A stretch of 64,000 nucleotides of DNA from Streptomyces sp. STR69 (GTDB taxonomy: Bacteria > Actinomycetota > Actinomycetes > Streptomycetales > Streptomycetaceae), in NCBI RefSeq assembly GCF_024519455.1, contig NZ_JALJRY010000011.1:186001-250000 (forward strand), read 5' to 3'. The position numbers and the translations under genes were made by a program. The notes beneath the pieces were generated by a model, which saw only the letters and a program-made list of their open reading frames with translations, made no database searches and was not told the origin of the DNA. Shown here in pieces: positions 24,385 to 33,182 of this stretch; within the stretch, counting starts at the first letter, position 1; each line of letters starts with the position of its first letter.

Positions 24385-25593
24385 ATGGACCTGCTGAACA
24401 CGCTCGTGGACAAGGGGCTTCGGCGCGAGCTGCCGACCCGCGCCGAAGCACTCGCCGTCCTCGCCACCTCCGACGACGACCTGCTGGATGTCGTGGCCGC
24501 GGCCGGAAAGGTGCGCCGGCACTGGTTCGGCCGACGGGTGAAGCTCAACTATCTCGTCAACCTGAAGTCCGGCCTGTGCCCCGAGGACTGCTCGTACTGC
24601 TCGCAGCGGCTCGGTTCAAAGGCCGACATCCTGAAGTACACGTGGCTGAAACCCGACGATGCCTCGAAGGCCGCGGCGGCCGGTGTGGCGGGTGGCGCCA
24701 AGCGGGTCTGTCTGGTGGCCTCCGGCCGGGGTCCGACCGACCGGGACGTGGACCGGGTCGCGGGCACCATCAAGGCGATCAAGGACCAGAACGAGGGCGT
24801 CGAGGTGTGCGCCTGCCTCGGCCTGCTCTCCGACGGCCAGGCCGACCGGCTGCGCGACGCGGGCGCGGACGCCTACAACCACAACCTCAACACGTCCGAG
24901 TCGACGTACGGCGACATCACGACCACCCACACGTACGCCGACCGCGTCGACACCGTGCAGAAGGCGCACGCGGCGGGACTGTCCGCCTGCTCCGGCCTGA
25001 TCGCCGGCATGGGCGAGACCGACGAGGACCTGGTCGACGTCGTCTTCTCGCTCCGCGATCTCGACCCGGACTCGGTGCCGGTGAACTTCCTGATCCCGAT
25101 GGAGGGCACCCCGCTCGCCCAGGAGTGGCACCTCACCCCGCAGCGGTGTCTGCGCATCCTCGCGATGGTGCGGTTCGTGTGCCCGGACGTCGAGGTGCGG
25201 ATCGCGGGCGGCCGTGAGGTCCACCTGCGCACGATGCAGCCCCTCGCACTGAACCTCGCCAACTCGATCTTCCTCGGCGACTACCTCACCAGTGAGGGCC
25301 AGGCCGGCCACGCCGACCTGGAGATGATCGCGGACGCGGGGTTCGAGGTGGAGGGCGCGGGCGAGGTGACGCTGCCGGAGCACCGGGTGACGGCGGGCGG
25401 CTGCGGGTCGCACGGGGAGGCCGATGCGGGCTGCGGGTCGCACGAGGGTGCCGGGTGCGGGTCCCACGAGGGTGCCGGTGTCTGTGGGTCGGCTCCCGCG
25501 TCCACGCCCGCGCCGCAGGTCGACGAGGTCCGTCGGGACCTGGTCTCCGTACGCCGTCGAGGTGCCGGAACGGATCTCGCGCCCAATGCCTGA
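24385..25593 (+). CDS. bioB: Biotin synthase
   Basis: 402 aa. Radical SAM enzyme with NLKSGLCPEDCSYCSQR (Cx3Cx2C cluster) and the later CACLGLLSD, YNHNLNTSE and EVRIAGGREVHLR motifs, the last including the Arg of the 2Fe-2S site. It inserts sulfur into dethiobiotin. The normal family length ends near residue 335. A further roughly 65 residues carry repeats of the type GCGSHEGA (Cys/His rich, about 339-369). It overlaps bioA by eight bases, showing translational coupling. Confidence 0.95.
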   Translation: MDLLNTLVDKGLRRELPTRAEALAVLATSDDDLLDVVAAAGKVRRHWFGRRVKLNYLVNLKSGLCPEDCSYCSQRLGSKADILKYTWLKPDDASKAAAAGVAGGAKRVCLVASGRGPTDRDVDRVAGTIKAIKDQNEGVEVCACLGLLSDGQADRLRDAGADAYNHNLNTSESTYGDITTTHTYADRVDTVQKAHAAGLSACSGLIAGMGETDEDLVDVVFSLRDLDPDSVPVNFLIPMEGTPLAQEWHLTPQRCLRILAMVRFVCPDVEVRIAGGREVHLRTMQPLALNLANSIFLGDYLTSEGQAGHADLEMIADAGFEVEGAGEVTLPEHRVTAGGCGSHGEADAGCGSHEGAGCGSHEGAGVCGSAPASTPAPQVDEVRRDLVSVRRRGAGTDLAPNA

Positions 25594-26875
25594 CCCGACC
25601 GCCCTGCCCGTCCCGGAGCTGCTGGAACTGGACCGGCGGCACGTCTGGCATCCGTACGGCCCGATGCCCGGCCGCGCCGAACCGCTCGTCGTGGAATCGG
25701 CGAGCGGGGTCCGCCTCCGACTGGCGGACGGGTCGGGCGAGTTGATCGACGGGATGTCGTCCTGGTGGTCGGCGATCCACGGCTACAACCACCCCGTGCT
25801 CAACGAGGCCGCGCACGAGCAGCTCGGCCGGATGAGCCACGTGATGTTCGGCGGGCTCACGCACGAGCCCGCCGTACGGCTGGCGAAGCTCCTTGTCGAC
25901 ATGTCTCCCGAGGGCCTGGAGCACGTATTCCTGGCCGACTCCGGTTCGGTGTCGGTCGAGGTCGCGGTGAAGATGTGCCTGCAGTACTCGCGCTCGCTCG
26001 GCCGCCCTGCGAAACAGCGCCTGCTGACCTGGCGCGGCGGCTACCACGGCGACACCTGGCAGCCGATGTCGGTGTGCGACCCCGAGGGCGGGATGCACGA
26101 GTTGTGGGCAGGAGTGCTGCCCCGACAGGTTTTCGCGGATGCGCCTCCAGCCGAGTACGAGGATTCGTACGCCGAGCATCTGCGCGAGCTGATCGAACGG
26201 CACGCGCACGAACTGGCCGCGGTGATCGTGGAGCCGGTGGTGCAGGGCGCGGGCGGGATGCGGTTCCACTCCCCCGCGTATCTGCGGGTGCTGCGTGAGG
26301 CGTGCGACGCGCACGACGTGCTGCTGGTGTTCGACGAGATCGCGACGGGTTTCGGCCGCACAGGGGCCCTGTTCGCGGCGGACCACGCAGCCGTGACGCC
26401 CGACGTGATGTGCGTGGGCAAGGCGCTGACCGGCGGCTATATGACGATGGCGGCGACACTGTGCACGTCACGCGTCGCGGACGGCATCTCGCGCGGCGAG
26501 GTGCCGGTCCTGGCCCACGGCCCGACCTTCATGGGCAACCCGCTGGCAGCGGCCGTGGCCTGCGCGTCGCTCGAACTCCTCCTGAACCAGGACTGGTCGG
26601 CGGAGGTCAAGCGCATCGAGGCGGGCCTGCGGGAGGGCCTGGCCCCGGCATCCCGCATCCCCGGCGTCCGGGACGTCCGCGTCCTCGGCGCCATCGGCGT
26701 GGTCCAGCTCGACCACGACGTGGACATGAAGGCCGCCACGGACGCGGCCGTACGCGAGGGCGTGTGGCTACGGCCGTTCCGCGACCTCGTCTACACGATG
26801 CCGCCGTACGTCACGGGCGACGCCGACCTGGCTCGGATCGCCCGTGCGGTGTGCGCGGCGGCGCGGGAGGGATGA
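25586..26875 (+). CDS. bioA: Adenosylmethionine-8-amino-7-oxononanoate aminotransferase
   Basis: 429 aa. Class III aminotransferase: HVWHPYGPMPG and DGMSSWWSAIHGYNHP (BioA-specific), LTWRGGYHGDTWQPMSVCDP, LVFDEIATGFGRTG and PLP lysine in CVGKALTGGYMTMAAT. It converts 8-amino-7-oxononanoate to diaminopelargonate using SAM as amino donor. Starts within the end of bioB; bioD follows after one base. Confidence 0.95.
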   Translation: MPDPTALPVPELLELDRRHVWHPYGPMPGRAEPLVVESASGVRLRLADGSGELIDGMSSWWSAIHGYNHPVLNEAAHEQLGRMSHVMFGGLTHEPAVRLAKLLVDMSPEGLEHVFLADSGSVSVEVAVKMCLQYSRSLGRPAKQRLLTWRGGYHGDTWQPMSVCDPEGGMHELWAGVLPRQVFADAPPAEYEDSYAEHLRELIERHAHELAAVIVEPVVQGAGGMRFHSPAYLRVLREACDAHDVLLVFDEIATGFGRTGALFAADHAAVTPDVMCVGKALTGGYMTMAATLCTSRVADGISRGEVPVLAHGPTFMGNPLAAAVACASLELLLNQDWSAEVKRIEAGLREGLAPASRIPGVRDVRVLGAIGVVQLDHDVDMKAATDAAVREGVWLRPFRDLVYTMPPYVTGDADLARIARAVCAAAREG

Positions 26876-26876
26876 C

Positions 26877-27617
26877 ATGCCGGTACTGGTGATCACGGGC
26901 ACGGGCACGGAGGTCGGCAAGACGATCACCACGGCCGCGGTAGCCGCAGCGGCGCTCGCGGCCGGCCGCACGGTGGCTGTCCTCAAGCCCGCCCAGACGG
27001 GTCTACGGCCGGACGAGCGCGGGGACGCCGACGAGGTCGCGAGGCTCGCGGGCAGCGTCACAGCGGCCGAACTCGCCCGCTACCCCGAGCCGTTGGCCCC
27101 GGGCACGGCGGCACGCAGGGCCGGTATGACTCCGGTCCACCCGCAGGAAGTCGCGGAAGCCGCGCAGAAGTTGGCCACCGAGCACGATCTCGTGCTGGTC
27201 GAGGGCGCGGGCGGGCTGCTCGTACGCTTCGACGCGGAGGGTGGCACGCTGGCGGACGTGGCGCGGTTGCTGGCCGCTCCGGTCCTGGTGGTGGCCTCGG
27301 CAGGTCTGGGCACCTTGAACACGACGGAACTGACGGCCCGTGAACTCCGTTCCCAGCGGCTCGACTTGCTGGGCGTGGTGATCGGCAGCTGGCCCACCAC
27401 CCCTGATCTGGCGTCCCGTTGCAATGTGGCCGACCTGCCGGAGGTGGCGGGGTCCCCGTTGCTGGGCGCACTGCCGGAGGGGGCCGGCTCTCTGACCCCG
27501 GCCGACTTCCGCACTGCGGCACCGAGTTGGCTGGCGCCGCGGCTTGACGGGACGTGGGATGCGGAGGGGTTCCAGGGGCGGGCTGCGGCGCCTTCCTGGG
27601 ACGGCGGCGCGGTCTAG
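26877..27617 (+). CDS. bioD: Dethiobiotin synthetase
   Basis: 246 aa. P-loop GTGTEVGKTITTAAV, VLKPAQTGL, VEGAGGLLVRF and the ASAGLGTLNTTELTARELRS region. ATP-dependent closure of the ureido ring. The stop codon TAG is part of a CTAG palindrome shared with the stop of the convergent regulator. No bioC, bioH or birA lies nearby. Confidence 0.95.
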   Translation: MPVLVITGTGTEVGKTITTAAVAAAALAAGRTVAVLKPAQTGLRPDERGDADEVARLAGSVTAAELARYPEPLAPGTAARRAGMTPVHPQEVAEAAQKLATEHDLVLVEGAGGLLVRFDAEGGTLADVARLLAAPVLVVASAGLGTLNTTELTARELRSQRLDLLGVVIGSWPTTPDLASRCNVADLPEVAGSPLLGALPEGAGSLTPADFRTAAPSWLAPRLDGTWDAEGFQGRAAAPSWDGGAV

Positions 27618-29887
27618 GACGCTTCCCCCTCCGCCAGCAGTCGTACCAGTTCGATTCGGGACCGGATGCCCAACCGGCTGAAGACGCCGCGCAGATGGTG
27701 GTCGATCGTGCGGGGGCTGAGGGCGAGGCGGACGGCGATCTCGCGGTTGGTGGCGCCGTCGGCGGCCATGCGGGCGACCATCAGTTGCTGGGCGGTCAGG
27801 CGGGTGGTGGGGGCGAGGGCTCCGGGTGCGGGGAGGGTCGTTACGCCCACCGGTGTGCCGAGGGCGCGGAGTTCGGCCCGTGCCTGGGCGGCGCAGTGCG
27901 GGGCGCCGAAGGACTCGAAGGCCTCCAGCGAGGTGTGCAGCCGGTCGCGGGCCTCGGTGCGTCGGCGCAGTCGGCGCAGCGCGCCGCCCAACAGCAGCTC
28001 GGTGCGGGCCCGTTCGAAGTCGCGGGTGCCGTGTGCGTGCAGGTCGAGGGCGGTGCGGTAGTGCTCGACGGCCTCGGCGCCCGGAGCGAGCAGGGCCCGG
28101 CAACGGGCGCTCAGGGCAAGGTCGTCGGGGCTGCGGACCGCACGTGCCCAGCGGTCGTAGTCGGCGTGCGCGGCGCGGGCGATACGGGTGTCACCGCTGC
28201 GGGCGGCGGCCTCGACGTAGTGCGGGGTGGCGAGGTGCCGTATCGCCCGGTGGCCGTGGCCCGGGCCGAACCCGGCGAGCGCGCGCAGCCGGGCCGCCGC
28301 GGCGGCGAAGCGTCCGCTGCTGAGGTCGAGGTAGGCGAGCGCCCACTGGGCGAGCGCGGCGGGCAGTCCCAGGCCGCGGCCGAGGGCGTACGAGCGGGCG
28401 GCGGCGGCGCGTTCCCGGCACAGGTCGGCGTCGCCGGTGAGCGCCGCGAACATGGCGAGCGCGGCCTGCAGATGGCAGGCGCCGTTGTCCTGGCCGGTGG
28501 CGTGGGCCTGCCACAGGGCGTCCGTCGCCGCCGTCTCGGCGGCTCGTGGGTGCCCGGTCCAGAACTCGGCGTACGCCCGGAATTCCATCGCCTGCGCCAC
28601 GATCACCGTCGCGCCGCGCGCCCGGGCCGAGGCCGCCGCCCGCACGGTGGCGGTGGTGGCGCGGGTGTGGTCGCCGAGCATCAGGGCGGCGATGCCTGCG
28701 TGGATGAGGAGGGTGGGGTCGCCGCCGGGACCGCACCGCCCGGCGGCGGCTTTCAGCAGGTCCCGCGCGTCCTCGTAGCGCCCCTCGAAGGCGGCGGCCA
28801 GTCCCCCGAGCGTCCCGTGCGGCACGATCCCGAGCCGGGAGGCGACGGCAGCCGCCTCCCGGCAGCGTCTCAGGTCCCCGGTGTAGACGGCGGCCTCGGT
28901 GGCTCGGGCGAGGAGGTGAACCGTGTGGTCCGGGGCGGGAGTTCGGGGTGTCCTGCTCAAGTGGGTCCCCGCCACTGACTCCTCGGCCTCCCCTCGAACC
29001 ACCGGCGTCTCGACTCCCCGTCGTGCCACCGCGATCAGCAACGCGTCGAACGCCTCCGCCGCGTTGCCGGCCCGCAGCGCGAACACCCCGTTCAGCGCGT
29101 CGCTGTCCGTCGCGGCGGCGAGTCTTCGGGCGCGGTCGCCCTCGCCGGACTGCCAGGCGTCACCGGCGGCGCGGTCGAGGAGGCGGGACTGTTCGCGGGG
29201 GTCGCGGGAGAGGGCGGCGGCGCGTTCCACCAGGGCGCAGGCGAGGGCGTGTTCGCCCGTCTCGCGTGCCTTCCGCGCCGCCGCTCCGAGTTCCGCGGTG
29301 AGGCGCACGCTGGGGCCGAGCGCGCCCGCGCCCCGGTGCCAGGAGCGGCGGGGCGTCTCGCCCGCCGCGCGCAACACCCGTGCCAGCAACCGGTGGACGT
29401 CCCGCCGGTCCGCAGGGGACCCGGTCTCGTATGCGGCGATCCTCGTCCACGCGTCGCGGAACACGACCCCGCCTGCCGTCGCCTGTGCGACCCCTGCCGT
29501 CTCGGCGGCTTCCAGGGGTCGGGTGTCGAGGCGGCCCGCCGCGACGGCACGGAGGAAGGCGTGGGTGGGGACGGGGTACTGGTCGGCCGCGGCGAGCAGC
29601 AGGAGCAGGCGGGTGTCGTCGGGCAGGGACCGGATCTCCCGGCGGTGCCGGCTCAGCAACTCCGGTGCCAGGGATGCCGGTTCGGTGGGGAGGGGGTCGA
29701 GTCCCGAGGCCTGGCGTGGGGTCAGTCGCGAGCGGAGTTCGGCGGCGGCGCGGGGGTCGCCGTAGGCCGCGCGGAGCAGGCGGATGCGGACGCCTTCGGG
29801 GAGCGCGGGATCGGGCGTTCGCCACACGTCGGTGCGTGACGGTGGCCAAGTGCGGTCCAGAGGTGGGGGGTTCACTGGTGTCACCAC
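27614..29887 (-). CDS. Large LuxR/LAL-type transcriptional regulator without intact ATPase
   Basis: 757 aa, GTG 29887. The C-terminal LuxR HTH (about 690-750) reads LTAQQLMVARMAADGATNRE, LALSPRTIDHHLRGVFSRLG. The central 400 residues are TPR-like Ala-rich helical repeats. The N-terminal part resembles the lid/helical region of LAL regulators, but a Walker A (GxxGxGK) is not visible, so the AAA domain is missing or reduced. It is divergent from a secreted lipase, the arrangement of LipR-type activators next to lipA in Streptomyces; control of the lipase is likely. Confidence 0.8.
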   Translation of the reverse strand: MVTPVNPPPLDRTWPPSRTDVWRTPDPALPEGVRIRLLRAAYGDPRAAAELRSRLTPRQASGLDPLPTEPASLAPELLSRHRREIRSLPDDTRLLLLLAAADQYPVPTHAFLRAVAAGRLDTRPLEAAETAGVAQATAGGVVFRDAWTRIAAYETGSPADRRDVHRLLARVLRAAGETPRRSWHRGAGALGPSVRLTAELGAAARKARETGEHALACALVERAAALSRDPREQSRLLDRAAGDAWQSGEGDRARRLAAATDSDALNGVFALRAGNAAEAFDALLIAVARRGVETPVVRGEAEESVAGTHLSRTPRTPAPDHTVHLLARATEAAVYTGDLRRCREAAAVASRLGIVPHGTLGGLAAAFEGRYEDARDLLKAAAGRCGPGGDPTLLIHAGIAALMLGDHTRATTATVRAAASARARGATVIVAQAMEFRAYAEFWTGHPRAAETAATDALWQAHATGQDNGACHLQAALAMFAALTGDADLCRERAAAARSYALGRGLGLPAALAQWALAYLDLSSGRFAAAAARLRALAGFGPGHGHRAIRHLATPHYVEAAARSGDTRIARAAHADYDRWARAVRSPDDLALSARCRALLAPGAEAVEHYRTALDLHAHGTRDFERARTELLLGGALRRLRRRTEARDRLHTSLEAFESFGAPHCAAQARAELRALGTPVGVTTLPAPGALAPTTRLTAQQLMVARMAADGATNREIAVRLALSPRTIDHHLRGVFSRLGIRSRIELVRLLAEGEAS

Positions 29888-29904
29888 ACAACTGACGTTA
29901 CTGG

Positions 29905-29920
29905 CGAGTTAATTCACTCG
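29905..29920. promoter_or_regulatory. Inverted repeat in lipase/regulator promoter
   Basis: CGAGT-taattc-ACTCG in the 114-base gap between the divergent LuxR-type regulator and lipase genes. Candidate binding site of that regulator. Confidence 0.4.
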
Positions 29921-30001
29921 TAAAGACCGGCGATTTCGCCGATGCGGCGCGCGTAGACCCCGCTGACACTCCTGACAACCCCACCCGTATCAGGAGGCAT
30001 C

Positions 30002-30688
30002 ATGCAGCGCCACAAGCGTCGCATCGCCACGGCCTTGTCGGCCGTGACCACCTCGCTCCTTCTGTCACTCTCCCTGGCCTCGACGCCCGCTCACGCGGCG
30101 AGCCACGATCCCATCGTCTTCGTGCACGGCCTGAGCGGTTCGGCGAGCGGCTGGGACGACTGGGTCGCGGACTTCGAGGCCGACGGCTACTCCTCGTCCG
30201 AGCTGTTCGCGTGGTCGTACGACTGGACGCAGTCGAACGTCACGACCGCCTCGCAGCTGGCCACCGAGGTCAAGAGCGTGCTCGCGCAGACCGGGGCGTC
30301 GAAGGTCGACATCGTCGGTCACTCCATGGGGACGCTCAGCTCCCGCTACTTCCTGAAGAACCTGAGCGGTACGTCGTACGTGGACCACTTCGTGTCCGTC
30401 GCCGGGGTCAACCACGGCACCTCCATCGCCTCGCTGTGCGGCTGGCTCTACACGTCCTGCAAGGAGATGCAGACCGGGAGTTCCTTCCTCACCGCGCTCA
30501 ACTCCGGTGACGAGACGCCCGGCAGCGTGTCGTACGCGGCCTACTGGTCGGACTGCGACGAGGCGATCAACCCGGACACCTCGGCCGAACTGAGCGGCGC
30601 GACCAACGTCGACGTCGGATGCATCTCGCACACCGACATGAACAACGACCACGGCGTCTACGAGCAGGTCCGGGACTTCATCTCCTGA
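30002..30688 (+). CDS. Secreted lipase (LipB/class 2 alpha/beta hydrolase)
   Basis: 228 aa. Sec signal peptide with cleavage likely after TPAHA-A (about residue 33). Alpha/beta-hydrolase: DPIVFVHGLSGSASGWDDW (oxyanion region), VDIVGHSMGTLSSRY (nucleophile Ser), Asp probably in NPDTSAELSGATNVD and His in NNDHGVYEQVRDF. Two pairs of Cys may form disulfides. Family I.7-like lipases of streptomycetes have this length. Extracellular ester hydrolysis. Confidence 0.9.
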   Translation: MQRHKRRIATALSAVTTSLLLSLSLASTPAHAASHDPIVFVHGLSGSASGWDDWVADFEADGYSSSELFAWSYDWTQSNVTTASQLATEVKSVLAQTGASKVDIVGHSMGTLSSRYFLKNLSGTSYVDHFVSVAGVNHGTSIASLCGWLYTSCKEMQTGSSFLTALNSGDETPGSVSYAAYWSDCDEAINPDTSAELSGATNVDVGCISHTDMNNDHGVYEQVRDFIS

Positions 30689-30793
30689 CCCGGCCCCGCT
30701 CCTTCCCCGGCGGCAGCGGGGGTGGTCAAGGGCGGCAGGGGGGACAATCCCGGTAGGGGCCGGTTCCGGTCCGGTCCTGCCCGGGAGGTCGCC

Positions 30794-31489
30794 ATGCCGC
30801 TACGGTCCGCAGGCTCCGGCACAGTCGGCACTGTGCCGCGGGACGCCGTCCACCACCCGCTGTTCGCCCGCTACTACGCCCGTTTCAGCGTGCGCGCCGA
30901 GTCACGGTTCGGCCTGGCCGGGATGCGGGAGAGGCTGCTCGCCGGGCTCTCCGGGCGGGTGATCGAGATCGGTGCCGGGAACGGGCTGAACTTCGCGCAC
31001 TATCCGAGCGCCGTCTCCGAGGTCGTCGCGATCGAGCCCGAGCGGACTCTGCGGCAGCTGGCCGTGGAGTCCGCGCTCCGCTCCGGGGTGCCCGTCGACG
31101 TGGTGCCGGGCGCGGCGGAGAAGCTGCCCGTCAAGAGCGAGGCCTTCGACGCGGTCGTGCTCTCGCTGGTGCTGTGCAGTGTGCGCGATGTGCCACGGGC
31201 GCTCGCGGAGGCACGGCGGGTGCTGCGGCCCGGCGGAGTCGTGCGGTTCTTCGAGCACGGCCGGGGCGGCGGACCGGCGATGGCGTTCACCCAGCGCGCC
31301 CTGGACCGCACGCTGTGGCCGCCGCTGAACGGAGGCTGCCATCTGGCCCGCGACCCGGTGGCCGCACTGCGCGACGCGGGGTTCGAACTCGGTCCGTACC
31401 GGCGGGTGTTGATCCCGGAGAAGGGGCCCGCGCTGCCGACGTCGTACTGCGTGCTGGGTACGGCCTGGCGCCCGGTCGCGGACGGGTGA
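30794..31489 (+). CDS. SAM-dependent methyltransferase
   Basis: 231 aa. Class I methyltransferase: VIEIGAGNGLNFAHYPS (SAM motif I), VVAIEPERTLRQLAVE, GAAEKLPVKSEAFDAVVLSL and LAEARRVLRPGGVVRFFEHG. Close to UbiE/Methyltransf_11 proteins; substrate unknown. ATG 30794 has GGGAGGT upstream. Its stop abuts the stop of the toxin gene. Confidence 0.85.
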   Translation: MPLRSAGSGTVGTVPRDAVHHPLFARYYARFSVRAESRFGLAGMRERLLAGLSGRVIEIGAGNGLNFAHYPSAVSEVVAIEPERTLRQLAVESALRSGVPVDVVPGAAEKLPVKSEAFDAVVLSLVLCSVRDVPRALAEARRVLRPGGVVRFFEHGRGGGPAMAFTQRALDRTLWPPLNGGCHLARDPVAALRDAGFELGPYRRVLIPEKGPALPTSYCVLGTAWRPVADG

Positions 31490-31864
31490 TCACAGGCTCC
31501 ACTGGCGCAGTTCGTGGGCGATGTCGTCGACCGACGCCTCGCCGCTCTTCACCAACCGGGCCAGATCCCGGACCTGTTCGGGCGAGGTGATGACCTTCAG
31601 GCCGCTGGCGACGAGGTACGCGTAGGCGACGGCCGAGGCGAAGAGGGCGTTGGAGCGCTCCAACGCGGGGACGTGGATGAGGAGTTGGAGTAAGGCGGCG
31701 GCGCGCGCGTGCGGGCTGTCGTAGACGGGGACGTCGAATATGTCGGCCTGGTGGCGGGCGACGGCGGCGACGAGCGCGCCCCAGTCGGTGACCTGGGGGT
31801 CTCCGGGTGTGTTGTGTTCGGCGAGCATCAGCAGCCAGGCGAGGTCGATCCTGAGGTTGTTCAA
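31490..31864 (-). CDS. Doc/Fic-type toxin of a toxin-antitoxin pair
   Basis: 124 aa from TTG 31864, four bases after the antitoxin stop. The sequence (RIDLAWLLMLAEHNTPGDPQ, LLIHVPALERSNALFASAVA, YLVASGLKVITSPEQVRDLA) matches the Streptomyces family usually named Fic-family toxin component. The full Fic motif HPFxxGNGR is reduced to HVPALERSNALFA, so AMP or phosphate transfer cannot be assumed. Confidence 0.75.
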   Translation of the reverse strand: MNNLRIDLAWLLMLAEHNTPGDPQVTDWGALVAAVARHQADIFDVPVYDSPHARAAALLQLLIHVPALERSNALFASAVAYAYLVASGLKVITSPEQVRDLARLVKSGEASVDDIAHELRQWSL

Positions 31865-31868
31865 GGGA

Positions 31869-32108
31869 TCAGCGGCGACCTTCGCGGGTGCTCTTCCCGT
31901 CGGCGCCGAACTCGTCTGCGAAGACGGACTCGTACTGCTTCATGAAGTCGGCGGCGGCCTCGACGAAGGTGTGGCCGACCTCCCCGGTGTCCTGTCTGAC
32001 CAGCTCTTCTATGTAGCGGTTGACGCTCATGCCACGGGCCAGGGCACGTTCACGCGCCGCGCGGGCGGTGCCCTCGTCCACGCGTACGTTCAGCTGGGTC
32101 TTCGCCAT
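31869..32108 (-). CDS. Ribbon-helix-helix antitoxin
   Basis: 79 aa. An N-terminal RHH domain (KTQLNVRVDEGTARAARERA, RGMSVNRYIEELVRQD) and an acidic C-terminal tail that would bind the toxin (FVEAAADFMKQYESVFADEF). First gene of the pair; likely autorepresses through the repeated GCTAGC sites just upstream. Confidence 0.8.
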   Translation of the reverse strand: MAKTQLNVRVDEGTARAARERALARGMSVNRYIEELVRQDTGEVGHTFVEAAADFMKQYESVFADEFGADGKSTREGRR

Positions 32109-32116
32109 ACCTAGAC

Positions 32117-32136
32117 GCTAGCGCCGAATTGCTAGC
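32117..32136. promoter_or_regulatory. Tandem GCTAGC boxes before the antitoxin
   Basis: Two palindromic hexamers GCTAGC at 32117-32122 and 32131-32136, 14 bases apart, 8 bases upstream of the antitoxin ATG. This is a typical RHH operator layout. From 32137 to 32317 nothing else but the ABC promoter is expected. Confidence 0.5.
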
Positions 32137-32317
32137 AGAGGCAAGGGCTCGTCCGGTGGGTGGAGAGTGCCCCTTACACCGGTATCGGGGGCTCGACCTG
32201 GGGCGGAGACCACCTCGGCCGCACGGAGGATGTCGGGTGTGCGCCGTGTCACACTAGGCTCGGCCGGGAGCACGGAGTCGGGCACGTCCGCGAGCGAGGG
32301 AACTCCAGGAGGCCGTC

Positions 32318-33178
32318 TTGTCCACACCTGCAGCGGAGCACGCCCCGGGTCAGGCCTCGGCCGACCGGACCGCGGCCCGCGCCCGCGGTCTGACCAAGGC
32401 GTACGGCTCGGGCGAGACGACCGTGCTCGCCCTGGACGCGGTGGACGTGGACATCGCACGCGGCCGGTTCACCGCCGTCATGGGGCCCTCGGGCTCCGGG
32501 AAATCGACGCTGATGCACTGCCTGGCGGGCCTCGACACCGTGTCGGCCGGGCAGGTGTGGCTCGGCGACACCGAGATAACGGGTCTGAAGGACCGCGAGC
32601 TGACCCGGCTGCGCCGGGACCGGATCGGGTTCATGTTCCAGTCGTTCAACCTCATCCCGACCCTCAACGCGGCCGAGAACATCACGCTGCCCATGGACAT
32701 CGCCGGGCAGAAGCCGGACCAGAAGTGGCTGGACCAGGTCATCGACACGCTGGGGCTGCGGGACCGGCTCAAGCACCGGCCGTCGCAGCTGTCCGGCGGC
32801 CAGCAGCAGCGGGTGGCCTGCGCGCGGGCGCTCGCCTCCCGGCCCGAGCTGATCTTCGCGGACGAGCCGACCGGCAACCTCGACTCGCGGGCCGGTCTGG
32901 AGGTGCTCGGCTTCCTGCGTGACGCGGTCGACAGCCTGGGGCAGAGCGTGGTCATGGTCACTCATGACCCCGGCGCCGCCGCCCACTCCGACCTGGTGCT
33001 CTTCCTCGCGGACGGGCGGATCGTGGACGAGATGGAGCGGCCCACGGCGGAGGGTGTGCTGGAGCGCATGCGCCTCTTCTCCGGGGGAGACCCCCAGACC
33101 CCCGGCTCCGACCTGGCCCGCGGCCCATTCGACGGCCCCTCCCCGGCCGGGACCGACGTATCCCTCGACAAGGACTGA
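32318..33178 (+). CDS. ABC exporter ATPase (LolD/MacB type)
   Basis: 286 aa from TTG 32318 (GGAGG ribosome site). Walker A GPSGSGKSTLMHCLAGL, Q-loop FMFQSFNLIPTL, signature LSGGQQQRVACARALA, Walker B LIFADEPTGNLDS, H-loop VMVTHDPG. Partner of the FtsX-type permease that follows after four bases. Because that permease gene is cut, this ATPase probably has no partner now. Confidence 0.93.
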   Translation: MSTPAAEHAPGQASADRTAARARGLTKAYGSGETTVLALDAVDVDIARGRFTAVMGPSGSGKSTLMHCLAGLDTVSAGQVWLGDTEITGLKDRELTRLRRDRIGFMFQSFNLIPTLNAAENITLPMDIAGQKPDQKWLDQVIDTLGLRDRLKHRPSQLSGGQQQRVACARALASRPELIFADEPTGNLDSRAGLEVLGFLRDAVDSLGQSVVMVTHDPGAAAHSDLVLFLADGRIVDEMERPTAEGVLERMRLFSGGDPQTPGSDLARGPFDGPSPAGTDVSLDKD

Positions 33179-33182
33179 ACCC

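Noticed and set aside
25390..25500. Repeats in bioB as a CRISPR-like or tandem-repeat array
   Set aside because: They are short imperfect coding repeats inside one frame.
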